Shown here one piece after another: positions 1 through 11,462 of a DNA stretch of 64,000 nucleotides. A program made the translations under genes and the position numbers. Origin of the DNA: Edaphochlamys debaryana (Eukaryota; Chlorophyta; Chlorophyceae; Chlamydomonadales); assembly GCA_016858145.1 (NCBI GenBank), contig JAEHOE010000114.1:186001-250000 (forward strand). The letters are read 5' to 3'. The notes beneath the pieces were generated by a model. The model saw only the letters and a program-made list of their open reading frames with translations. It was not told the DNA's origin and searched no databases. Numbering within the stretch: the stretch's first letter is position 1; each line of letters begins with the position of its first letter.

Positions 1-217
1 CACTCTCCAACGGCCACTCGCCCTCATCCGGCCAGCCCGCATCTCCTTTCGGCTCTGCACCCGACACCCTCGCACGCGCCAGTCAGTCATGCAAGCCAGC
101 CCCTGCGCTCGTACTGGCACCACCCCAGCCTCACGTCCCTGACGTCCCTCCGGCTCCTACCCACGTGGCTCCTCCCATACCGGCCCCACAACCCCCACAA
201 ATGCGCGCCCTCTTCAG

Positions 218-1382
218 AGAACGGCGCGCTGCTGGTGGTGCCAGGGAGCCACCTTGAGCCGCAGGACAGCGCCTGGCGAGGGGCGGCGCCCGCAGCCGTT
301 GCGGGCTCGTGCCGGGCGCCCGAGGGGGCAGAGCACCCCGCGTCGGCAGAACGTCAGGCGGAGCTTGGAGAGATGCAGCTGCAAGAGGCGCAGTGTGGCG
401 TGGGGGCTAAGCGGCGGCGGGTGGATGAGGCGGCACGGTGCTGTGCTGGGGTCGAGGCGCGGGGCGGCGGCGAGCAAGAGGACCGCCTGGGGGAGGCAGG
501 CGCTGGGACGGCAGGAGGAAGAGGAGGAGGAGGAGGAGGCGCAGCAACAGCGCCCGTGTCGGGAGCGGGAGGGGACGCAACGCTTGGAGGAGGGGCAGCA
601 GGAGCACGAGGCGCAGGCATGGCAGCTGGAGGAGGAGGGGGAGCAGAAGCCCCGCCGCGGCGAGCTGTGCACCTGCTGGTGCCGGCTGGGACGATGGTGA
701 GCGGCCTGGGCAGCAGCGGGGTGCTTAGTCACCGCTTTCGCTGGCGCAAGCGGAGCACGTGCATGCCAACGAGTACGGCACTGCCTAGCTGGTGCCGTAC
801 CGTACGACTGCGCCACGGGGTGTGCGGTTGTGTGGTTCCGCGTCGCAGCCGCCTCCACGGGGCCGCCCCTCACCAGGCGTCCCGCCTCCTCCCCGGCCCC
901 CTCCCTGTGTCGGTGCTCGGCAGGTGCTGTTCGCGGACACGCTGCTCCACGGCTCCGGTCCGAACCGCTCGCGGCACATGCGTCGGTAAGGGGGGCCCGG
1001 GTGCGCAGGGCGGGGAGGCTAGAGTGGCTCTCCAATCCCAAGTGCTCCTGCTCGCATGGGGCCCGGGTCCAGCCCCAAGTCAATCGGATATGGGATAGGG
1101 TTTGGCATGGGGATGGAGATGGCCGCATGGGGATGGGGATGGGGATTTTTGGCAGTGCTCGCCACAACAGCTTGTGGGCTCATCTCTGACAATCGCTTCC
1201 CCTGGCCCCTTTCTCGTGCCTTCTTTGGATTGAGCAGGGCGTGGATGCCTCAGTTCAGCTGCCAGCCCATAACGCGGCGGGGGGGCTCCGAGAGCGGGGC
1301 GTGCGGAGGCAGCGCAGCGCCGGTCGCGCTGGCGGTGCCCTTGGCGGCGCTGGCAGGCGGCGGGAAAGCGCAGCGGCCCTGA
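218..1382 (+). CDS. Phytanoyl-CoA dioxygenase-like (PhyH, 2-oxoglutarate/Fe(II)) protein, 3' part
   Basis: Three exons splice in phase: 218-696, 924-985 and 1238-1382 (TGA). The first begins at an AG acceptor, so the 5' part of the gene lies outside the window or is unread. Exon 1 opens with NGALLVVPGSH, the PhyH motif NGAL..vPGSH. Its end joins exon 2 as LLVPAGTM-VLFADTLLHGSGPNRS, which carries the distal iron-binding His and the HxSxPN pattern, followed by the Arg-rich segment that binds 2-oxoglutarate in this family. The proximal HxD motif should lie upstream and is not visible. About 125 residues of Gly/Ala/Glu-rich low-complexity sequence sit between the two motifs, inside the catalytic fold. 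The substrate cannot be told. The family hydroxylates phytanoyl-CoA and many other small molecules. Confidence 0.8.
773..800. repeat. Inverted GTACGGCAC / GTGCCGTAC pair in PhyH intron
   Basis: A 9-bp perfect inverted repeat (773-781 and 792-800) with a 10-nt loop lies in the intron between 696 and 924. It is one of many occurrences of the octamer GTACGGCA or its complement in this window. Confidence 0.7.
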
Positions 1383-1917
1383 GCCACTACGGCCGCTTGG
1401 GGCTGCGAGCGCTGACGTCGTACTGCAAGTGGGGCGAGGGGGGCTCCTGGTACGGTTGGACACGGGCCCCCGGACCGGTTTCCTGAAAGCCTCGAGCAGG
1501 TGGCGTGGGCAGCGTGGCAGAGTGGTAGTGTGGACAGATGTGACCTGCGCTGAGGGGGCAGCAGAAGCGTGCTGCCAGGCCCCGACGGCTGAGCAGAGGA
1601 GTTGGGGCCCGCGGCAAGGCCAGGCACGCATGGGCTCCTGTAAGTTACATGCATGGCCGCAGGCAGGGGTGGCACCAGTCGTGCCGACCCGCATGCCTGG
1701 ACTTCCTTTTGTGCAACGCCCAGATGAATGCATAAGAATCTCGCAGACGGCCATCAGAAAGCACTTTAGGTCAAAACCGCCCGCTGGGATGCGGCCCAGC
1801 GAACCCCATGACGGCGCACACAACGGTTCTGGGCACGCACTAGGCAGGCGGGCCGGGCTCAACCCTCGCCAAACCTCAGCACGGACACGCAGCCGTGGTC
1901 CCCACACGACTTTGTAA
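1383..1917 (+). other. Probable 3' UTR of the PhyH-like gene
   Basis: No coding signal is seen. TGTAA, the usual poly(A) signal of volvocine algae, occurs at 1639-1643 and at 1913-1917, either of which could end the transcript. Confidence 0.5.
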
Positions 1918-1931
1918 TCCTATTGGACCTC

Positions 1932-1986
1932 TCTCTCCGGACCCTGCCCCCCTCATACGCATGCATGCTACATGACGTTGCATGCC
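1932..1986 (+). repeat. Dispersed GCATGC-rich repeat, copy 1
   Basis: About 55 bp containing CTCTCTCCGG, a CCCTG...CCCC segment, ACGCATGC, GCTACATGA and TTG.TGCATGC or a close variant. The same order of blocks recurs at 5450-5501 with small gaps. Confidence 0.55.
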
Positions 1987-3254
1987 AGGGAGACGCACTT
2001 CCCCACCAGACCCCGTCGTCGTAATGACGCTCACTGCTCTCCTCTTGCACACCAACAGCAGTGCATCAAGGCACACTGTACAATGCACGAAGCCAACACG
2101 CGCTGCCGCCTTTCGGCTGCACATAGATGCAAACACGCACACAAGGCTTGGTCCAGCATGCCCACGGCCCCAAGCCCCTGATGCCCACCGTGGCAAGCAC
2201 AGGCGCAAGCACCCAGCAGATAGACGAAGGCCCCACCACCAAACCACAGCGGCGCAAAGCCACAGGTAGGCCCCCAGCCAGCACAAACGCCCCATGTACA
2301 AGCCGACACAGTCTACATATCCAGTTGGAGCCCTGATGGCTTTGCCGGTGCATGGCCAGCAACCGCAACCTGCAAATCCCGTGGAGCAGACAGAGCGTCC
2401 GTCCTACAGGGCGGCCCCGCCCCGACCTGTCGTTGAGCTAGCTACTGATGAAACCATCTACTCCAGTTCCTCTCCCTTGCCCTACCCTACTGCAAAGACA
2501 CTTCCTGCGCCAGCTCTTTCAGCAAGCACCGGCGCAACAGCAGGCCAAGTCTCTACCAGAACGACTTGAGCCAAGCAAGAGCCAAGCCCTCCACACGACT
2601 AATGGAATGTGATCCGTGACTCCGAGTGGTGGGTGCACTCTGCAGCGCCACACCGGCACATCAGGCCAATACGGGCGAGGGCCCACAGCCCAAGCCACGC
2701 ATCGGACGCGTTCTTTGTCCTCCGCTTACTGCTACGCTCCATTTGTACGGCCGGCGCCCTTCCTCGCTTGTTGTGGCATGGACCCACCACCGGCAGGATC
2801 CACCTACCGGCAGGTCCATGCAGCGTTCCCTCTGCCGCACTCAGAGGCATGGGCATGGCCACTACAGATCCTTACCAAACCTCCCCCCCGTGCTGCACAC
2901 ATGTTTGCATAGCCGGCATGCTGTTGCCCTGCAAACCCTGAACCCCATGAAGACACCAATGGCACCAAGCAAAAAAACTGCGCTACGCTACAGAAACACG
3001 CTGCGTGGCTCCCAGGTAAGGCAAACCCAATGTCAAAGCCTGCACTCCAAGTCCTCTCAGCCCCCGCAAATTCCCCATCACAGAAAGCTACAAGGCCGGT
3101 CACGCACACACACAGATTCCTTAGGTCATGGCGGTGCTCGTGCAAGGCTTGAGACGGGCAGCAGATGGACCGGCAGTGCCAGGCGCCAAGCGCCGGCACC
3201 GCGCGATGCTCCGAACCTAAGTGACAAGCCATGAGCTGACACGAACACGGTGTA

Positions 3255-3276
3255 CAGACAGACAGACAGACAGACA
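3255..3276. repeat. GACA tetranucleotide microsatellite
   Basis: About five tandem copies of GACA lie in the 3' flank of the Myb-related gene. Length variation would be expected. Confidence 0.8.
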
Positions 3277-4102
3277 CATCGACAGGATGAAAGAGACACG
3301 CACGTGCAACGCGGGATTGCATCCCGGAGGGGAAAGAGCCAACTCACCCAAGCCCTCGGTTCTCTGAACCTTGCTGTGCATGTCCGTACCTACCCGCGCT
3401 CGCTGCCCTTGCACAGTGGGGCCTGAGGTTGAAAACTTGAAACACGAGTGCCTGGGGTCCAAGACACCCAACCTTCCGGAGGTCCACGGGCGGCCCACCC
3501 GCACTAGGGCCTCCGATACACAACCGTTCAGCCCGCAAAAACCGAGGGTTCGCCAGCCCAGCTGGCTCTTCCTGCGCTGCGTATGCAGTCCGAAGTGAGC
3601 GCGCAGAGTCACCGCCGCCGCTTGCCGGCTTGCACAGCTTCCGCGTCAGACAAGGTGACGGCGTCGAGTGCACACTAATAGTTTAGATGAATACTGCTCC
3701 CGCACCAACTCAAGGTCCCGTGCCCACCACACATCAGAGGCTGTTGCCTACCACTGACAGGTATTCCCATTCCCCCGCAGTACTTTTGCAATGATGGGTT
3801 GCAGACAGTGGCCTGGATTGGTTGTCAATGACACGCTCATTCCAGACCCCTATCGCTTCCCCGCTGACCATCCAGGGCATTTGCCCTCACAACCAACCCT
3901 TCACAGCAACACCCGTTGAAACCCTACACATGGAAGAAGCATACGCAAAGCGCGCCGTGCTGCATTTGCAGAACACGGCGCGGCTTGCAGTAAAGCAGTA
4001 CAATGTTCACGCGGAAGGTGTTCGTTGAAGCGTTGGAATAACCACAGGCCGTTCCAGCACATGGAGCGCTGGCTGGGCGTAACCTAACGCGCGCGGTCAC
4101 GC

Positions 4103-6658
4103 TCACCGAATTAGTCCCTCCACACAAGCCGACAGCTCGGGAATCTCCAGCAGCGACTCGAGCCCGAGGGGGGTGGCGTCCGTGGCCATGAAGATCGGCC
4201 CGCTGCCATACCGCATGGGCCCGCGCGGCACAGCATGCATAGCATGCATGGCGTGCGCCGCGCCGCCACCGCAGCCTCCGACCCAGATGGGGGCCCCGCT
4301 GCACCGTTGCGGGGCCACGCAGACGGCGGGGTTGACGAAGCTGTGGGTGCGCGAAGGCATACCCGGCTGGGCGGCGGAGGCGAAGGGCGGCGGCGGGAAG
4401 GAGCAAGCGCCCGGCACGAAGCGTAGGCCACCGGGGTCAGCGACCGCTGCGCCAGCGGCCATCGGTGAAGCACCGCTCAGCGGAGCCATGTGGACCAGGC
4501 GGGCCGCGCTGGCACACACGGGCGAGCCCGCACCGCTGCCAGAGGTGAAGGCACCGCTGCCGCTGCCGACACCGCCGCCGGCGGTGGGCGTGGGGGCTTG
4601 CGCCGAGGGCTGGGGCGCGAACGGCGCGTGCGGGACGCTGCTGGTGTTGGACGTGAAGGAGGAGGCGAAGGGCCCGCCGTGCGGCAGCGTCGCCGCACGC
4701 AGCCGCGAGCTGTCGCGCGAGGTGATGCTATCCGTGCGGAGCAGGGCGGCGTGCGCCGCGTGCCCCGACGACATGCCGCCGCCCGACGCGGCCTCTGTGC
4801 CCGCACCGGCGCCGGCGGGAGGGCCGTGCCCTGGTACCGCGGGGCCGGGGCCTGCGGGACGTGAGAGCAGGCACAGCGGGCAAGGGTGTTGAGTTGGTGG
4901 GAGATGCAGAGAGCTCGCTGTGCGACCCAAGCTCTTGCAGCGGCTAGCCGTGCGCGGGGCCACACATGCGTTAGCGCCACCCCAATGACCCGATAGCCTA
5001 TAACAACCACGCGTGTGCTCACCGGAGGAAGCGGGGGGCGCCTGCGACGCAGTTCCCGAGGCCGACCCAGCGCCTGGGTCCGAGGCGCAGGGCGGCGACT
5101 GGGGCTCGTCAGCCGGCGGCGAGCCGGCGCGCTCGTGTGGCCTGGGCTGCGACCCGTGGCGCAGCGGCCCGGTCCCCAGCGCGATGCACTCCTGGAGCAG
5201 GCGCCGAGGGATGAGGTGCCCGCACAGCCGCAGCGCCGTCCGAAGCGCCTCCTTCCGCGCCCGAGCATCCGTGGGGTTGCGCTGCGCCCGCGATGCGAAC
5301 TCGAGCAGTAGCGTGCGCCCGGTGGAGCTCTTGGCCCTGGATTAAGGGCGGCGCGAGAGATGAGGGACAGGGGGGTTAGAGCCGGTGGGCGCCGGGAGCA
5401 CGACGTGCGGTGGCAGGAGTGTAGGGCAAGTTGCGCTGGGCAAACGAGCCTCTCTCCGGGCCCTGTTCCCCGTTTACGCATGCTACATGATTTGTGCATG
5501 CGCTTTCCGCCGCTCAGCAACGTGGAGAGGGACCGGATCAAGCGCAAGGCAGAGCTGGAGGCTCAGGACGGCAGCGCGGCGTGGGGTACCGCCGGGGTCT
5601 TGGGGCCGGGTACCGCCGGGGTCTGGGTCTGGGGACCGCCGGGGTCTGGGCTCTGGGGACCGCCGGGGTCTGGGCTCTGGGGTCTGGGGACTGGAGACTG
5701 GATACTGGTGATGGCCTAGATGACACATGGTGCATGCGTGGGGACTGAGGCGTACGGCCGAAGATGGGCAAAGAGACAGCGGACAGGCTGGCAGACGCCG
5801 CGGCCTAGTCGGAAGCCCAGCGCGGGCGGCAGCGCGGCGTGAGCGGTGGGACGGACTGGCGGACAGGGAACTGCGGGGACTGGGGCCTGGCGGGCCAGGA
5901 CTTGCATACCGGCAACTGGAGACTGTCAATTTGTCGTGCCATGCCCCACACCCCAGCACCTCGCACCTGAGCGTGGAGTGCCAGATGTTTTTAGCCTGTG
6001 CAGCTGGAGGTTAGGGGGGGAAGGTCACATGAGGTGTGAGGAAAGAGGGGGGGAAAGGACACGAGGCTGGGGGGGCGCCGAAGAAGGGGAGCGTGGTAAG
6101 AGTAAGACGAGTCGTTGTGACCGTACACGCGGTACGCGACGAACATGTTCGGCGCCATTCAATGCGGGCGGACCTTTTCGGTAGCAAACCGAGCTAGCAT
6201 ACCAACGGGCCCGCTTCAGCCGCTATTGCGCTAAGGCGCGCAGCGTCAGGTCTGCTGCCGCGACCCACCCGTCCTTTCTGGCAAGCCCTCAGAGATGCCT
6301 GCAGCACGGGCATGGCACACGTGCGGGGCACAGCTCGAATACACTCCTCCATTTTGGTCGCGAGGACAACAACATGAGCAAAGCATCCATGTTTGTTTGA
6401 CACCGTCGGCCCCAGAACCGGCTTCCGGCAAACGGGTTACTGCTGTCTCAGGATTCGCCGGCGCTCGACGTCCCCCCGCCCCCACTCACTCCGCCATGAA
6501 GGTCCGTGGGCAGCGAAAAGGTGAATTAATCGCAGCTGCTCCCACAAGGACCAGACGGCCCTCCTCGGCGCTGTCCGCGCGGCTATGTCCATGCTGCCCT
6601 CCGACCGCTCTTCCTCGCCATCCGACACCTGGTCTTGCGAGCGCGCGTCCGCTTCCAT
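4103..6658 (-). CDS. Myb-related (single-repeat) transcription factor, 432 aa
   Basis: Five exons on the minus strand join in phase: 6658-6490, 6298-6269, 6003-5967, 5336-5023 and 4851-4103 (TGA), giving 432 residues. Exons 1 to 3 rebuild one Myb repeat at about residues 34-79. Its three tryptophans are W36, W55 and W74, each 19 apart, and the third helix reads AQAKNIWHSTLR. An acidic N-terminus precedes it. After the repeat comes a helical segment (TLLLEFASRAQR, then RTALRLCGHLIPRRLL), followed by a long Ser/Gly/Pro/Ala-rich tail with an AMHAMHA run. The role is probably sequence-specific DNA binding in the nucleus, since one-repeat Myb proteins are common in volvocine algae. Exon 2 is only 30 nt and exon 3 only 37 nt. 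The ATG at 6658 is the first in frame in exon 1. Target genes are unknown. Confidence 0.82.
5450..5501 (+). repeat. Dispersed GCATGC-rich repeat, copy 2
   Basis: Matches 1932-1986 block by block (CTCTCCGG, CCCTG, ACGCATGCTACATGA, TGCATGC). It lies inside intron 3 of the Myb-related gene. Confidence 0.55.
5585..5690. repeat. Tandem repeat of about 24 bp in Myb intron 3
   Basis: About four units built on ACCGCCGGGGTCTGGG plus a CTCTGGGG spacer, the last two nearly identical. It lies within the 630-nt intron between exons 3 and 4 of the Myb-related gene. Confidence 0.8.
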
Positions 6659-7766
6659 CTCGTGTGCCACACGCGCCGGCTTTGAGGTGCCAAGTGCCGA
6701 AGTGCCTGTAATGGCTCGTGTGCCCTGCTGCGAAGAGCGTAGCGTGACTGTCTAATGTGAAACTGAATAATCTGATGAAGAGGACACACACTGTATTGTC
6801 CGGCTCACTCAGTCGTCATAGGCCTGGGTAAATGTAAGGCCCATTGACAACGTTCGTTTCGCCTCCGGTCTTCTCGCCTGAGTCAGTTACGAGTACTCAC
6901 AGTACATCTTGCTGCTATGGCTTTAGCAATCGTGCAGGTTGCTGGGGCCGAAATGACTCTAGACAGACACCGCCTTACTGCAGTCGCGTCGCGACCTGAG
7001 CATCGCAGCTGCCCCTGAGCATTGTTGATCAAGAGGTATTCAGCTGGCGGTCTGCGTACAGTCCCTGTGGCACTTCCGATTGAAGTAACTTTGTGTACTT
7101 TTCCGTACCTGCGCTCCCAGCGCAGTTTTGCCGAAACTTAAGTGCAGGCGCAGGCTGCTCACGAGTGCGCATTCCCAGCGGCGATCCAAGCACCCCCAAG
7201 CGCACGGATGTCGATGCGGAATCGCGTTTCAGGTCGGCCTGAATGGTGACTTGCCGCCATCGTGAAAGCCTCGGGCGCCCCTTGGACGACTCCCCGAAGG
7301 CAGCACAGGGGCTGTATTACCGTGCCAATGCTCGTGCATCACCTCAAGTGCGTGGGCGAAGGCTCGGGAAACGCGTCTTCAACAAGTTGAGAGTGTGTCA
7401 TCGTCAATGGACGACAGGACTGGCTTGGAGGGACGTGTCACCTGGCGGGGCCTGCCCTTCTTTCCACAGTGCGCACAAGAGCTTGTAGAGGAGAGACCGC
7501 GAACTTCCGACGGTTAGGGTCGTAGAGGCTTGCCCGCGTCCCACAACATTCCCCACACGCACCGCTCAGGAACTCAGCACTGGTCTGCCCCGGGTCTGTC
7601 CCCCCCTCCCCGCCGGTGTCTCCTTTTCCCCTCCCCGCCGGGCTGGGAGCCTGGGATATCTTGCGCCTCAATCCGGCCTGCGACAATGTCAAGGCTGGTG
7701 GATCAGGCGGTTCTGACCCGTCCACCCACGTAAGCCACGTTGCAAGTTATTAAAGATGTCCATTCT

Positions 7767-7809
7767 GACAAGGGTGTCTGTCCTCAGGACAGGGACAAGG
7801 GCTGAGCCA
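7767..7809 (+). repeat. Dispersed repeat, copy 1 (TGTCCTCAGGACA core)
   Basis: The core is a 13-nt palindrome, TGTCCTCAGGACA. Flanking blocks (GACAAGGGTG, AAGGGCTGAGCC) are shared with 8882-8930, where 3 extra bases break the palindrome. Confidence 0.6.
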
Positions 7810-8881
7810 AGCACCCCCCTAGCAGCCTAGCTGCACGTGGCTTTGACCCCCTTACCCTGTCCCTACCGGACCACAAGGTCCTGTGTGGGGTCTGTCTATA
7901 CATGCAACTGCATTCCTTTATGAAAGGCCGGGGTCAATTCACCAGGATCCAGGCTCACGAGCGCGGCAGTTAGGCTACCGTAGACACCTTCTCCCGCTGC
8001 CCGCATGCGGGAGTCCTCGGAGTCCCGGACTCCCCGGAGAGGGCAGGGTCTGGGGACACCCTCACTAAAGCGGTCCTTAGAAGCGGCCATGCCTCGTGGC
8101 CCCCCGCTCCCCCAGGGGTTCGAGAATCAACGAAGCGAAGGTCGCAAGGTTGTGGGCGAGTCAGGCTCCGTGGAGCCACCAACCCCATTGTAACAACTGC
8201 CCACAGTGGCACTATGGAGGGTGCGGCTACACCACGGCATGCAGAAGCCGCACCCATCCAGCCGCTGATCGGTTGGAAATCAACGATGCGTGGTGTAGCA
8301 TTGGCCAGGCGTCTGACCGCCTCAAGCAAGACAGCAGGAGACAGCCGCCCGGACCTGCAACACCGTGGTCACCTCCAGTCCTCCACCTCCCTCCGGGCCG
8401 TCTCTAGTTGGGCATGCCTGCAGTGTGAAGACATCGATACACTCAAGGTTTTTGTCAGATTGCTAAGAGCAGGGTAGAGCTGCAAGACTAGGCCCCTGGG
8501 ACAAAGAGCCTCCCACGATGATGGGCCATAGAACGTTTGCACTGACCGGTATGTAGCTGGTAGGCAAAGACCCCTGAGCGAGGCAAGGAGCTCCATGGCA
8601 GAGGATCAGTAGGGAAAGGGGCACCAAATCGGCTCCTCTCCGCGCCGTTCCCCAAACCCCAGGGCGCAGCAGTTTGAAGCAGTCGACGTGGTTTGGAGCC
8701 ACACCAGTGCGGCCACACCCAGACCGGTTCAGCCGGTCTGTTGCCCATGGCACCAGGTCACCCCGTGGTCTTCGTTACACGTTCGAGGATCGAGCCCGCA
8801 GCAGCCTCCCAACGTCCCAGAGAGGCCCAGGCCAAGGACGGACTCATGGGTGAGGTTGTGAGCACTTGTCGGGGTGATAAA

Positions 8882-8930
8882 GACAAGGGTGTCTGTCCTC
8901 CTCAGGACAGGGCGGGAGAAGGGCTGAGCC
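8882..8930 (+). repeat. Dispersed repeat, copy 2
   Basis: Matches 7767-7809 in order and orientation with small insertions. It is followed by a 28-bp tandem duplication beginning GACGAGGGCTGGGCGTGTG at 8968 and 8996. Confidence 0.6.
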
Positions 8931-9824
8931 CTGAACCCCGCGAGGCCGGGCAGCACTGGGGCCGAGGGACGAGGGCTGGGCGTGTGGAAGTGAGAGACGA
9001 GGGCTGGGCGTGTGCTAGTGACGAGAGCCCGCCCGGCTCCGGGCCCCCAGTCACCTTGCGGCCATGGCGAAATGGTGCGTGAGTCAAGACGGAGGTGGCG
9101 AACAGCTGCGCGGAACCGCTTGAGTTCGCCTCGTGCGGCGGCGGGGTTTGACGTGGGGCAGGACGTGGGGTGCCGGGTTGACCACCCTAACAGCGTACGG
9201 CGCCACAGAGGAGATGCTAGAGGGCGCTGGCGAAGTTAAGGGCAGAGCCTACTACCGTTGGCGCCCTCAAGCGCCGCAAGGCTTGGGCATGACAAGGGGG
9301 CAGCCTGGGGGCAGCGTGGGGAGGACGGGGCGCCCAGAGTGGCCCAGAGTCACTTGGGGACAACTTCCAAGGGGTATGGCGGAGAAGTTGAGACGAACGT
9401 GTGCCGCACGCCGGTCTTCTGCCATCAAAAAGTCGCAGGCTATCGACCTGGGGTAAGCGCGGTGTTGTGGCAGGTCTGCGTGAAGCCCGCGGGATTCTGC
9501 GCTCCATGCCCGACCCCGACACGTACCGGTACGCACAACGAAGCTTGGGGCCCTCTGATGTGATTCTATGGAAGACAAAACGACCCGAATAAGGAAGAGG
9601 GGACTGAGGGAGCGTCCGAAAGGGGCTCGACCGGCACTTGAGTAATCATGGCGGATGCCTTATGATGCCCGCCTCGGCTGAAGAGACACCGCAAGCGCCA
9701 ATACTCTCTTAGCACACGTAGAGACAAAAGCCAACACACAAAGCCAACAAAAGCCAAAGAAAGAGTACACGTACCGTCCTCGGGACATTTTGCAGAGCTC
9801 CGTTGCGCTTGAAATGCGAGACCC

Positions 9825-11428
9825 ATGTTTGTAGCGACATTTCTAATACTCTGCAGTCTGCGTGCCGCTTGCGGGGCGCGACTCCTGCGGGCATGTGACA
9901 CTCCGCACAGAGCTCCGCAGCCCCCGACCATCGACTTTGCGGTCGTTGGGCAGCAGAAGAGGTGCGCGGCTGTGGGGCTGCGTGCATCGGGGGGGCACCC
10001 GCGCTTCCGGTGCCTTGCCGCTGCTTCAACTTCGCTCTGTACTTTGCGGTGTGCGCTGCCCCCCCTTCAGCGGTACGAGTTCTTTGTGGATGAACCTAGC
10101 TACTAATCCGGCCGTGCGGACTGTCAGCGACCGTAAGGTCAGTACATTGAGCGCGGGCGGGATCTGGCGTCGCGCGCTGCGGGACTCTTTGAAGGCAGGG
10201 GGGCTGCAGCCTCGATGGCCGCGAGCTTTGCTCGAGCCGCTTACTCAGCCGGGCTAAGGGGGCGGGGTGTGAGTGCAGACGCGCGTTGCCGATATGCCGG
10301 GTGCAGGGGCGGGGGAGGGCGGCGGGGCGTGTGTGTGTGTGGGGGGGGGGGGACGAAGCAAGCGTGCAACACGATGGGGTGAGGGCCTGCGTCGGCTACC
10401 TTCCATCCATACCTTCCATTTAGCTGCAACCCTGGGGGCGGGGAGCCGCATCCTTTTATGTGCTGGAGCCCGAGGCATTCATGCTCATGGCCGCGGCGGT
10501 TGAGGTCCCGGGCGCTGCCAGGGTGGCACGTGCCAGGGCACCCCAACCGTGCAGCGCCTGCCCCTCCCCAACCCCTCCGCCTCCCAACGTCAACGTTGCG
10601 TCGTACTGCCGTACCCGGTCCCTGTCGTACAGGAGTCGTTCTGGTTCAACGGCGACCGCTTCATTGTGCCCACCTGCAGCAACCCGCTCGACCCCTACCT
10701 CGCGGTGAGGGGGGCGGAGGGGGGTACGGTAGGGTCATATGCCCACAACTTTATGCATACACGGGGCCCCAGCCGGCGGCTCCAGCTGCCAGTGCGCTCT
10801 GTGCGGGCACCTGCGCCGTGCTGGTCGCGTGCTGGCCGCCGGCACCAGCAGGAAGTAGCCGGGTAGCGGCCTAGCCGGCGGGGCTTGGCAGGCCGTTAGC
10901 AGCTGCCCAGGCTCCTGAACCCCGGCCGCTGCCTGCGCGCTGGCGGAGGCCCGCAGCGCCTGCGCGTGACTGCTGCCCGCGAGGGGAGACTAGGACGGGC
11001 GGACGGGGGCTCGAGGGCGTGCTTGGGCTTGCGTTGGTCCCCTCTCCTTGCCCGCTGCTGCCTTATGCCCTCTCCTCTCCCCCTTCTCTCCCTCCGCCGC
11101 CCCGCCAGATGGCCAACCGCCAGCGCACGGCCGCGGGTCGGCCCGTGCTGGTGGGCGACTGGACCGCCACGCACTTCTCCTGCCCCTGCTGCCCCGAGGT
11201 GCTGCGGAGGCTCAACCCAGACCTCAAGGTTGGCCCTGGGGGAGAGGGGAGGAGAAGGAGGAGGAGGAAGGAACGAGGAGGAGGAGAGGAGGAGGAGGGG
11301 ATGTGGAAGTAGAGGAGGGGGAGGAGCGGGGGAGGGAGGGGTTGCGACCTGCTCATGAGTTGGACTGCCTGCACGCCGGCCGCCAGCGGCACCCTGGCCC
11401 GGAACCAGCGCCATCGGCGCTCCTCGGC

Positions 11429-11462
<34 letters not shown>

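Larger units (their letters stand above)
1918..4102 (-). other. Probable long 3' flank/UTR of the Myb-related gene
   Basis: The plus strand is rich in C and A, so the minus strand is GT-rich. That is the composition seen downstream of the other genes in this window. No protein family was recognised. A GACA microsatellite lies at about 3255-3276. Confidence 0.4.
6659..9824. other. No recognisable gene; repeat-bearing intergenic region
   Basis: Reading both strands gave no protein family, no reverse transcriptase or transposase motif and no RNA gene. It includes the upstream region of the Myb-related gene (minus) and of the sulfotransferase (plus). A block with GACAAGGGTGTCTGTCC, CTCAGGACAGGG and AAGGGCTGAGCC occurs at 7767-7809 and again at 8882-8930. 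A 28-bp direct repeat starts at 8968. A short inverted repeat AGACCGG/CCGGTCT lies near 8720-8738. This may be a decayed non-autonomous element, but no ends could be defined. Confidence 0.4.

Noticed and set aside
235..1098. Uninterrupted plus-strand frame through 235-1098
   Set aside because: Only its part up to 696 is coding. Family motifs join across introns at 697-923 and 986-1237, so the continuous reading is an artefact.
1080..1907. 275-codon minus-strand frame over the PhyH 3' end
   Set aside because: It overlaps a supported plus-strand gene in antisense and has no family features. Long chance frames are expected at this GC content.
5495..5580. Plus-strand helix-like peptide NVERDRIKRKAELEAQ
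   Set aside because: It lies inside intron 3 of the minus-strand Myb-related gene, runs into a tandem repeat and has no matching exons. It is probably chance.
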